This document shows positions 1-6,288 of a stretch of DNA of 14,249 nucleotides, piece after piece (positions within the stretch are counted from its first letter, which is position 1; each line of letters opens with the position of its first letter). This stretch comes from BS750m-G62 sp964577175. Lineage in GTDB: Bacteria > Planctomycetota > Phycisphaerae > FEN-1346. The notes beneath the pieces were generated by a model. It did no database searches and was not told where the DNA came from. It worked only from the letters and a program-made list of their open reading frames with translations. A program made the position numbers and the translations under genes. The stretch is taken from assembly GCA_964577175.1 (NCBI GenBank), contig CAZNYC010000108.1:1-14249 (forward strand). Direction: 5' to 3'.

Positions 1-193
1 TGCGGTTGAGGAACTTCGACAGGGCGCTGCGGATCAGGGCCTGCTCGTCGGCGTCCGGCTGACTGAGCACCTTGCCGTGCTCGATCACGTCGAACGCCAT
101 CGCGCGGACGCGATCGTCGCGCCACTGAAGTTTCAGGGCCTTCAGGGCACATTGTCCGACGTCGATGCCCCAGACGGTCTTGGTACTCGGCAT
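1..193 (-). CDS. pilM: PilM-like type IV pilus assembly ATPase, partial (C-terminus beyond the left edge)
   Basis: Only the first 64 codons are inside the window. The frame is open from an ATG at 193 to position 1. The protein begins MPSTKTVWGIDVGQCALKAL, which matches the phosphate-1 region of actin-like ATPases of the PilM/FtsA group (hydrophobic strand, then DxG). PilM proteins sit on the cytoplasmic face of the type IV pilus or type II secretion machine and bind the PilN tail; many planctomycetes carry such a gene opening with TVWGIDVG. The start is supported by a purine-rich AGGTGAGG about 8 bases upstream. A TTGACG/TTCAAT promoter lies at 348-376, so the gene is probably transcribed separately from mnmE, 290 bases away. 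The pilM assignment rests on the N-terminus alone. Another actin-like ATPase cannot be excluded. Confidence 0.7.
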   Translation of the reverse strand, partial: MPSTKTVWGIDVGQCALKALKLQWRDDRVRAMAFDVIEHGKVLSQPDADEQALIRSALSKFLNR

Positions 194-347
194 AGCGCAT
201 CCCTCACCTAATGCGGGCGATACGTCGGCGGGTCCCCCATTGCTGCGGTGCAGTCGCATTCACGGTGCGCCGCAACCGGTCCGCCCCTTCCTGGCGTTTC
301 CGGCCGAAGCGGGCCAACCAGCCTGCCCCGCGGGAACCTCCCTCTCT

Positions 348-376
348 ATTGAACGTAGCCCGCGGAGCATCGTCAA
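348..376 (-). promoter_or_regulatory. Putative sigma-70-type promoter for the pilM-like gene
   Basis: On the minus strand TTGACG (376-371) is followed after exactly 17 bases by TTCAAT (353-348). That is 5/6 and 4/6 matches to the housekeeping consensus with ideal spacing. The expected transcript start near 341 leaves a leader of about 150 bases before the ATG at 193. The rest of the 194-483 gap holds no convincing gene. A short 6-bp inverted repeat at 435-454 lies just past the mnmE stop but has no T tract. Confidence 0.5.
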
Positions 377-483
377 GCAAAAACCCGCTCAACCGCCGCA
401 ACCAAGCCCGCAAACCGCACGCCAAGGCCACGGCCCGCCGTTTGTCGTCGGCGGCTGTGCCTTGCGGCTCGTGGTGGCCGGTC

Positions 484-1857
484 TCACTTGCCGATGCAAA
501 ACCTCGCGAAGATGTGCTCCAGCACGTCGCCGCGGCTGCCCGTGACGGAAGCCAGCGCGTCGAGGGCCTCGTTCAGTTCCAGCGCGACGAGTTCCCCGGC
601 CGGTTCCGGCCGGCGGGCCTGCCGATGCGCCCGCGCCAGCGCCACGGCCGCCCGCTCCAGCGCCGACCGGTGCCGGGCCGTGACGACGGGGCCCGCCGCC
701 TCGCGGTCCACCTCGCCGCCCGTCACGGCCCGGACGAGGGCGTCGGCGAGGTCCTCCACCCCGTGGCCCGTGGCAGCGCTCGTCGAGACGACCGGCGCCG
801 AAAGGCCGCGCCGGCGGACCCACGCCCGGGCCCGGTCGGGCGAGGCGAGGTCGCACTTCGTGACCGCCGCGACCATCGGCGCCGCCACGAGCGAGAGCAA
901 CTCGTCCGTCCGGTGGTACGACTCGGCCGTGGCATCGAGGGCCAGGAGCACGAGGTCCGCCCCGCCGACGGCCTCCAGGGCCCTGGCCCGCACCTTGCCA
1001 TCGAGGGCGTCGCGCGCCTCGTCCAGGCCGGCCACGTCCGACAGCGTGAACGCGAGGCCGCCGTGGCGGAACGTGGCCCGGACCTCGTCGCGGGTGGTGC
1101 CGGGCACATCCGTGACGATCGCCCGCTCCTGGGCGAGCAGCCGGTTGAAGAGGCTCGACTTGCCGACGTTGGGCCATCCGGCAATGACGAGGCGGACCGC
1201 CCCGCCGTACGTCTCCATGCTGCGCGACCGCCGGCCGAGGTCCGCCAGGTCGTTGCGGACGGCGGCGAGGCGGTCGGCGATCTCGGCGGGCGGGACGGGC
1301 GGCACGTCCTGGTCGGAGAAATCGAGATCCACTTCCACCAGGGCGAGCGCTTCGCGGACGCGGTCCGCCAGCGCCTGCACCCGGCCCGACAGGTCCCCGG
1401 CGAGCAGGTCGCCGGCGGCGCGGAGGGCGGCCCGGCTGCCGGCGTCGACCACCGCCATGACCGCCTCCGCCTGCGCCAGGTCCAGGCGACCGTGCAGCAG
1501 GGCCCGGAAGGTGAACTCGCCCGGCTCGGCCGGCCGGGCGCCCGCCGCGACGAGCGCCTCGACCACGAGGGGGACGACGGCCGGCCAGCCGCCCACGTGG
1601 AACTCCACCACGTCCTCCCGCGTGTACGACCGCGGCCGGCGCATCAGGTAGACCGTGGCCGGAACCGTCATGGCGTGGGCGGCGAGATGGAGGTGGCCGG
1701 GCGAGGCCGTGTACGTCGGGTGGCCATGCCACCCGGCGGCTGGCGTGAACAGCCGGTCGGCGATGGCGAGGGCGTCGTCGCCGGAGAGACGGACGATGGC
1801 CCGCTCGGCCGCCCCGGAGGGGGTGCTGACGGCCACGATCGTATCGTCGAGGTTCAT
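484..1857 (-). CDS. mnmE: tRNA uridine-5-carboxymethylaminomethyl(34) synthesis GTPase MnmE
   Basis: 457 aa, the usual MnmE length. With MnmG it installs the carboxymethylaminomethyl (or aminomethyl) group on wobble U34 of several tRNAs in the cytoplasm. Seen here: the N-terminal formyl-THF-binding domain (DDTIVAVSTPSG at 4-15; PRSYTREDVVEF at 75-86), a helical domain split by a G domain with G1 GWPNVGKSS (227-235), G2 TTRD (254-257), G3 DVAG (274-277) and G4 TKCD (333-336), and the C-terminal CIGK (454-457) with the catalytic Cys. G3 (usually DTAG) and G4 (usually NKxD) are variant, and switch II differs from E. coli. The ATG at 1857 matches the family N-terminus but has no Shine-Dalgarno; the sequence before it is pyrimidine-rich. 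The same frame is open to an ATG at 1941, which would add 28 residues encoded by a 21-nt repeat. It lies 91 bases after yidC and is probably its operon partner. Confidence 0.95.
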   Translation of the reverse strand: MNLDDTIVAVSTPSGAAERAIVRLSGDDALAIADRLFTPAAGWHGHPTYTASPGHLHLAAHAMTVPATVYLMRRPRSYTREDVVEFHVGGWPAVVPLVVEALVAAGARPAEPGEFTFRALLHGRLDLAQAEAVMAVVDAGSRAALRAAGDLLAGDLSGRVQALADRVREALALVEVDLDFSDQDVPPVPPAEIADRLAAVRNDLADLGRRSRSMETYGGAVRLVIAGWPNVGKSSLFNRLLAQERAIVTDVPGTTRDEVRATFRHGGLAFTLSDVAGLDEARDALDGKVRARALEAVGGADLVLLALDATAESYHRTDELLSLVAAPMVAAVTKCDLASPDRARAWVRRRGLSAPVVSTSAATGHGVEDLADALVRAVTGGEVDREAAGPVVTARHRSALERAAVALARAHRQARRPEPAGELVALELNEALDALASVTGSRGDVLEHIFARFCIGK

Positions 1858-1871
1858 GGGGAAAGGGAGGC

Positions 1872-1934
1872 GCTGTTCGAGCCGGCCGCGCCGCTGTTCG
1901 AGCCGGCCGGGCCGCTGTTCGAGCCGGCTCGACA
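1872..1934. repeat. Three tandem copies of a 21-bp repeat between yidC and mnmE
   Basis: Copies at 1872-1892, 1893-1913 and 1914-1934 share GCTGTTCGAGCCGGC on the plus strand. The first two differ at one base; the third diverges at its end. The unit is a multiple of three, and on the minus strand it reads in frame with mnmE as R-L-E-Q-R-x-G. The repeat fills most of the yidC-mnmE gap. Confidence 0.9.
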
Positions 1935-1948
1935 CGTACATCGGCCGG

Positions 1949-4111
1949 CTACTTCTTGCGTTTCCCGCCGGAGCCCCGGCCCTGCTTCTGGGCCTCGTCC
2001 ACCTTTCGGCGGATCCAGGCCTCGGCGCGTTCGCCGATCGATTTTTTGCGTCCGGCGACGCGCGACTGCCTGGCGGGGGCCTTGCTTGGCTCGCCGGGCG
2101 GTTCGGCCGCCTCGGCCCGCTCGGCCTTGGCCTTGGCCGCCTCGATCCACCGGTGCCGGAAGAACTTGCTCTCCACCAGCCGCACCAGGCTGGAGGTCGT
2201 AATGTACAGGCACAGGCCGGACGGGGCGCTGTAGAGCACGACGCCCAGGAAGGCGGGCATGATGCGCATCATCATCTTCTGCTGCTGCTGCATCTGCGGG
2301 TTGGAGGCCGCCGACGAAGACATCGGCATCAGTTTCTGCTGGACGTACATCAGGACGCCGACGGCGATGGGCAGGATGTTGAAACTCGTGATGCCGCCGC
2401 CCCCGCCGAGCATCGCCTGGATGCCGCCGATCAGCCAGCCCAGGATCGGAATGTCCTGCCCCGGCAGATACAGCGGTTCGGCCCAGTGGATAAGCATGTC
2501 CGGGGCCGACAGGTCCTGGAGGAACAGCGACGCCTCCGGAATCCACCCGGCCGGCAGAAACGCCGAGTGCCGCAACTGGATCGCCACCAGCAGCGCCCCG
2601 TACAGGCCGATCCAGATCGGCATCTGGACGAACATGGGCAGGCACCCCGCCATCCCCTTGAAGGCGCCGACCCTGGCCAGTTCCTCCTGCATCTTCTTCT
2701 GGTCGTCGGCATACTTCTCGCGGATCTCCTGCATCTTGGGTCCGAGGCGCTGCATCTCGGCCATCGACTTGGCGCTCCATTTCGTCACGGGCAGGAGCAC
2801 GATCTGCAGGAGGATCACGAGCAGGATGATCGCCACCCCCCAGTTCTGCACCACCGAGTGCAGCGCCTCGACGACCGCCAGCAGCAGCCGGCTGATCGGC
2901 GCGAAGATCGAACAGCACTGGCTCCAGACGACCAGTTTGTCGAGACCGATACCTTTGTAATAGGTTTCGAGGAGGCCGGGGTCTTTCGGCCCGGCGAAGA
3001 CCACGAACTCGTGGCGGACGGGATCGTCGCCGACCTTCAGGGGCACGGCCTTCGATTCGAGACGGACCACCGGCAGGACCACGTCCGCGCGGTCTTCGGT
3101 CACCGTCCGGCCCGACACCTCGCCCCCGGCGGCGAACGTGTCCGACGGCGGCCGCGACGCCGGTATCACCTGGCCCCCCTCCGGCGAAGGCACCAGCGGA
3201 ATCAGTACGACCGTGAAGTACTTGTCCTCCTGGCCGATCCAGGCCATGTCATCGCCGATGTGCGGCCCGCCGCCGACCTGGCCGTCGTACTGCTCGACCT
3301 CGACCCGCCCCTCGGCCCACCGGCCGACGACGGCCTGGCGGTAGTCGCGTCGCTGGCCCTCGCGCGGCAGGGCGGGCGGACCGTGCACCACGTAGTACGC
3401 CTGCTCGAGGCGCGGGTCGCGGGCGGCGATCTCGACGGCCATGCGGAACTCGTACTGCGGGACGCCCTTCTCGTCCTCCCCGGCGGGGCTGCGCGGCAGG
3501 AGGGCGTACTCCCGGCGGACGGTGGCCAGGCGCGCCCCGTCCTCGTCCTGCACGTCCACCTCGAACGCGGCCGAGGCCTTGCCGTCGGGCGGCGTCACCG
3601 CCCGCCAGGGCACGGCGGCCAGGTCCGCGGTGCCCCATCCCTCGCGGCCTTCGAGGCGGAGGCGGAGCTGCTCGACGCTCATGGCGGGTTCGGCCGCCTC
3701 GGGGCCGATGAGGTGCAAGGGCTCGCGCTCGGCGTCCGGCCGGTCGCGGTCGGCCACCGTCTCGAAGAACGCTTTGCGCGCGAGCGTCAGCCGGCGCATC
3801 GCCGCCCCCGTGGGATGAATCTCGGCCTCCAGGTCGAACCGGCTGATGGGCAGGTCCGAGCCCAGGACGACGGGCGCGGCCGGCGCCTCCGCGCCGACGG
3901 CGACGAGGTCGTACGTGCCGGGGCCGGCCGGCGGCGCGGCCGCCTCGTCTTCGGGCGTCTCGTCGCCGGGGGCGGCGGGCGACTCGGCGGGCGTGTCCGG
4001 GCGCTCGCCGGGCGCGGGCGGTTCGGGTTTCACCCACGCCTGCCAAGCGTAGAACAGCGCCGCCATCAACGCCGCCGCGATGATGACACGCAGGAACGTT
4101 TCTTTATCCAA
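1949..4111 (-). CDS. yidC: Membrane protein insertase YidC
   Basis: 720 aa, long for YidC because of a large periplasmic part, as in Gram-negative bacteria. It inserts and folds inner-membrane proteins, alone or with SecYEG. Residues 5-25 are the first transmembrane segment, followed by an acidic, Pro/Ala-rich linker and a periplasmic beta-sandwich domain to about residue 390. The conserved Oxa1 core follows: a transmembrane helix ending in LLPVTKWSAKSM, the C1 coiled-coil loop (KMQEIREKYADDQKKMQEEL), GCLPMFVQMPIWIGLY, and further helices including PSGLCLYI. A basic tail ends GGKRKK. Residue 436, where most YidC proteins have the groove Arg, is Gln. The start codon is TTG at 4111, chosen because GGAG stands 6 bases upstream and the N-terminus (MDKETFLRVI) fits the family. 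It lies 60 bases after the phosphoesterase gene. Confidence 0.95.
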   Translation of the reverse strand: MDKETFLRVIIAAALMAALFYAWQAWVKPEPPAPGERPDTPAESPAAPGDETPEDEAAAPPAGPGTYDLVAVGAEAPAAPVVLGSDLPISRFDLEAEIHPTGAAMRRLTLARKAFFETVADRDRPDAEREPLHLIGPEAAEPAMSVEQLRLRLEGREGWGTADLAAVPWRAVTPPDGKASAAFEVDVQDEDGARLATVRREYALLPRSPAGEDEKGVPQYEFRMAVEIAARDPRLEQAYYVVHGPPALPREGQRRDYRQAVVGRWAEGRVEVEQYDGQVGGGPHIGDDMAWIGQEDKYFTVVLIPLVPSPEGGQVIPASRPPSDTFAAGGEVSGRTVTEDRADVVLPVVRLESKAVPLKVGDDPVRHEFVVFAGPKDPGLLETYYKGIGLDKLVVWSQCCSIFAPISRLLLAVVEALHSVVQNWGVAIILLVILLQIVLLPVTKWSAKSMAEMQRLGPKMQEIREKYADDQKKMQEELARVGAFKGMAGCLPMFVQMPIWIGLYGALLVAIQLRHSAFLPAGWIPEASLFLQDLSAPDMLIHWAEPLYLPGQDIPILGWLIGGIQAMLGGGGGITSFNILPIAVGVLMYVQQKLMPMSSSAASNPQMQQQQKMMMRIMPAFLGVVLYSAPSGLCLYITTSSLVRLVESKFFRHRWIEAAKAKAERAEAAEPPGEPSKAPARQSRVAGRKKSIGERAEAWIRRKVDEAQKQGRGSGGKRKK

Positions 4112-4171
4112 CGGTGACTCCGATGCGGAAGAAAAGAGAGGCGCCGGCGCCGGACGCCGGTTCAGGGTGAC

Positions 4172-4930
4172 CTACCGTCCGTCGGCCAGCCGGTTCGCCA
4201 GAAACTCGTCCAGCACGTCGGTGGCCCGGATCTTCTCCATCGTCTTTTTGTGATCGTACGGCACGCGGTGCCAGCGGACGTCGCGGCCGGCGAGCGTCAC
4301 GTAACACGCCCGCGGGTCGAGGTCGCGCGGCTGGCCCACGCTGCCCACGTTCACGATGGCCTTGCGGCTGCCGATCGTGTACTCCTCGCCCACCTTCGCC
4401 GGGCTCAGGAACTCGTACGTCTCCGTGAACACGCCGGGCAGGTGCGTGTGCCCCACGAAGCAGACCTGGCTGAAGAGGTCGAACACGCCGACGAGGTGCG
4501 GCATGTTGAGTTCGGCTTCGTCCGGGAACAGGTAATCGTGCATCGGCCGCTGGGGGGACCCGTGGACGAACAGGACGGAGTTCATCTCGCGGAACGCCGG
4601 CATCCGGGCGACGAACTCCCACCGCCGGCGGCGCTGCTGCTCGTCCCCCTCGGCGTCCAGGCGCCGCCGGGACCAGAAGATGGCCGTCTCCGCCGGCGTG
4701 TTGAACCCCGTCGGCTCCATGAAGACGGCGTGGTCGTGGTTGCCCATGATGACGAATTCGCAGCGCTCCATGACGCGGTCGACGCAGGCGGCCGGGTCCG
4801 GCCCGTAGCCGACCACGTCGCCGAGGCAGTAGATCGTCTCGATGCCCTGGCGGTCGATGTCGGCCAGGACGGCGTCCATCGCCTCGATGTTGGCGTGGAT
4901 ATCCGACAGGATGGCAACGGCGGGTGGCAT
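4172..4930 (-). CDS. Calcineurin-like metallophosphoesterase
   Basis: 252 aa, a single-domain cytoplasmic metallophosphoesterase (Metallophos_2/COG0639-like). The metal-ligand motifs are all present in order: SDIHAN (9-14), GDVVGYG (37-43), GNHDH (63-67), VHGSP (122-126) and GHTH (160-163). Such enzymes use a two-metal centre to hydrolyse phosphomonoesters or diesters; the substrate cannot be read from the sequence. There is no signal peptide. The ATG at 4930 is preceded by a TGAGGA-type ribosome site. It lies 42 bases after the Trm112-like gene and 60 bases before yidC in the same direction, so it is probably part of that operon. Nothing in the neighbourhood defines its substrate. Confidence 0.9.
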   Translation of the reverse strand: MPPAVAILSDIHANIEAMDAVLADIDRQGIETIYCLGDVVGYGPDPAACVDRVMERCEFVIMGNHDHAVFMEPTGFNTPAETAIFWSRRRLDAEGDEQQRRRRWEFVARMPAFREMNSVLFVHGSPQRPMHDYLFPDEAELNMPHLVGVFDLFSQVCFVGHTHLPGVFTETYEFLSPAKVGEEYTIGSRKAIVNVGSVGQPRDLDPRACYVTLAGRDVRWHRVPYDHKKTMEKIRATDVLDEFLANRLADGR

Positions 4931-4972
4931 GGGGTCCTCAGGTTCGCGTGCCCGCCCAGGGGCGCGGCCGGA

Positions 4973-5167
4973 TTACGAGGTCTCGTCCGGCGTGTCGCTT
5001 TCGCCGGGTTTTTCGGCTTCCTCGACGAGCATGACCGGGATGTCGTCGCGGATCGGATACCGCAGCCCGCACGACGGGTTCTGGCAGACGAGCCGGTCGT
5101 CCTCGCGGACGACCTTCGTCCGGCATGCCGGACAGACGAGAATGTCGAGCAGTTTGTCGTCGATCAT
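4973..5167 (-). CDS. Trm112-like zinc protein (UPF0434/YcaR family)
   Basis: 64 aa. It starts MIDDKLLDILVCPACRTKVV and has four Cys (12, 15, 28, 33) spaced as a zinc knuckle, followed by YPIRDDIPVMLVEEA, the family hallmark. In eukaryotes and archaea Trm112 is a small partner that activates tRNA, rRNA and release-factor methyltransferases; bacterial members are much less well understood. The ATG at 5167 follows a strong GGAGGG site about 8 bases upstream. The acidic C-terminal tail (EKPGESDTPDETS) looks disordered. This is the first gene of the minus-strand cluster, about 50 bases after the predicted transcript start. Its role here is inferred from family membership only. Confidence 0.9.
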   Translation of the reverse strand: MIDDKLLDILVCPACRTKVVREDDRLVCQNPSCGLRYPIRDDIPVMLVEEAEKPGESDTPDETS

Positions 5168-5223
5168 GAGTGGCCCTCCGGCCCCGCGGTCCGGGTCATC
5201 GCCCTCCGATCCCAAGCGACGCC

Positions 5224-5251
5224 AGTTTAGGCGGCCGGCGGGCCAAGTCAA
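5224..5251 (-). promoter_or_regulatory. Putative promoter of the Trm112-like/phosphoesterase/yidC/mnmE cluster
   Basis: On the minus strand TTGACT (5251-5246) and TAAACT (5229-5224) are separated by 16 bases, matching the housekeeping consensus 5/6 and 4/6. The A/T-rich hexamers stand out in GC-rich surroundings. The predicted start near 5217 gives a leader of about 50 bases. Confidence 0.5.
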
Positions 5252-5295
5252 CCGTTTTATGCCGGCCGAGCCTTTCGCCGACCACCTCGCCGCGC

Positions 5296-5301
5296 TATAA
5301 T
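5296..5301 (+). promoter_or_regulatory. Consensus -10 box (TATAAT) for tsaB
   Basis: A perfect TATAAT on the plus strand in a GC-rich stretch. The -35 region is weak (TTTCGC at 5273-5278, 17 bases upstream). It is back to back with the minus-strand promoter at 5224-5251. The leader to the tsaB start would be about 165 bases. The 5168-5474 interval holds no gene, only these promoters and the hairpin at 5409-5428. Confidence 0.5.
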
Positions 5302-5408
5302 GCGTGCCACCGAACGGCCTGCGTCGTTGCGCCCGCCGTTCGAGCCCGCCTCGGGAGCGGCGGGTCCTCGTCATCCGGCATGTCGCGTGCCACGGCGGAC
5401 GGTGATGT

Positions 5409-5428
5409 CCGGCCGCTTCCGCGGCCGG
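5409..5428 (+). other. Perfect 8-bp hairpin in the tsaB leader
   Basis: CCGGCCGC, loop TTCC, GCGGCCGG. It lies about 30 bases before the tsaB ribosome site and would be in the transcript if the TATAAT at 5296 is used. No T tract follows, so it is not a standard terminator. Function unknown; short GC palindromes are common in such DNA. Confidence 0.4.
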
Positions 5429-5474
5429 CGCGGGCGGGGCGGGCCGACGTTCGCGGATCGAGGGGAAAGGACTC

Positions 5475-6179
5475 ATGCACCTGCTGGCCATCGAAACGAG
5501 CGGCCGCCGCGGCGGCGTCGCCCTCCTCGCCGGCGACGGCGAGGGCGCGCCCCGCCTCGTGGAGGAAACGTACCTGGCGGAAGGCCTCCGCCACGCGCGG
5601 GACCTCGTGCCCACCCTCCGCGCCGTCTGCGAGCGCGCGGGCGTCGCGCCGCGCACCGTCGACGCCCTGGCCGTCAGCATCGGGCCCGGATCGTTTACCG
5701 GCATCCGCATCGGCGTGACGCTGGCGAAGTTCGTCGCCCACGACGCGGGCGCGGCCGTGGTCCCCGTGCCGAGCCTGCGGGCGATGGCCGAGAACGCCCC
5801 GCCCGACCGCTCGCCCGTGGCCTGCATCCGCGACGCCAAACGCCGGGGCCTGTACGCGAGCGTCTTCGCGCGGCGAGGCGAGGACCTGGAGGAAACGTTC
5901 GGCCCCGCGCTCATCCCGCCGGACGACCTGGCCGCGCGCCTCCCGCCGGGGACGCTGGTCCTCGGCCGGGGGGTGCCGAAGGCGCGCGAGGCCCTGGCCG
6001 ATTTCGACCTGGCGCCCGAGGCGCTGTGGGACGTGCGGCCGTCGGCAGTGGCGCGCCTGGGCCATGCCGCCTGGCAGGCCGGCGCGACCGCCGACCCCCT
6101 TCGCCTGGAACCCGTCTACCTCCGCCGGCCGGAAGCCGAGGAAGTGTGGGAGCGGCGGCACGGGCGGGCCGACCGTTGA
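5475..6179 (+). CDS. tsaB: tRNA threonylcarbamoyladenosine biosynthesis protein TsaB
   Basis: 234 aa, normal length. TsaB is an inactive ASKHA-fold paralogue of TsaD. With TsaD and TsaE it transfers the threonylcarbamoyl group to A37 of ANN-decoding tRNAs (t6A) in the cytoplasm. Seen here: MHLLAIETSGRRGGVALL (start of the actin-like fold), HARDLVPTL (40-48), the diagnostic GPGSFTGIRIG (70-80), and VYLRRPEAE near the C-terminus. The ATG at 5475 follows an AGGGGAAAGG ribosome site. tsaD and tsaE are not adjacent. The cystathionine gamma-synthase gene begins 109 bases downstream and may be partly cotranscribed, although a possible promoter lies between them. Confidence 0.93.
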   Translation: MHLLAIETSGRRGGVALLAGDGEGAPRLVEETYLAEGLRHARDLVPTLRAVCERAGVAPRTVDALAVSIGPGSFTGIRIGVTLAKFVAHDAGAAVVPVPSLRAMAENAPPDRSPVACIRDAKRRGLYASVFARRGEDLEETFGPALIPPDDLAARLPPGTLVLGRGVPKAREALADFDLAPEALWDVRPSAVARLGHAAWQAGATADPLRLEPVYLRRPEAEEVWERRHGRADR

Positions 6180-6204
6180 CGCCGGCCGTCGGCCGCGATA
6201 GGGT
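6176..6204 (+). promoter_or_regulatory. Possible promoter for the cystathionine gamma-synthase gene
   Basis: TTGACG (6176-6181, overlapping the tsaB stop) and TAGGGT (6199-6204) are 17 bases apart. The -35 is 5/6 and the -10 only 3/6, so this is tentative. The leader would be about 78 bases. No SAM riboswitch or S-box-like structure was seen in it. Confidence 0.3.
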
Positions 6205-6288
6205 GAACGGTTCCGGCTGACGCCCCCCCCGGCCGTTGCCGCGCCGCGGCCACGCTTCAGCCCGCGTCCGCACCACGAAGGAGACGCC

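Noticed and set aside
211..2202. Very long open frame on the plus strand opposite mnmE (similar ones opposite yidC, the 5911-8631 genes and the lipoprotein)
   Set aside because: These are antisense shadows typical of high-GC DNA: Arg/Pro/Ala-rich, low-complexity, without recognisable motifs, and opposite well-identified genes.
5388..5428. Possible third family B element near CGTGCCACGGC in the tsaB leader
   Set aside because: Only about 11 bases are shared and the palindromic core does not match; chance is likely at this GC content.
6180..6288. SAM-type riboswitch before the cystathionine gamma-synthase gene
   Set aside because: The 109-base gap is too short and GC-simple; no conserved riboswitch core or anti-terminator arrangement could be recognised.
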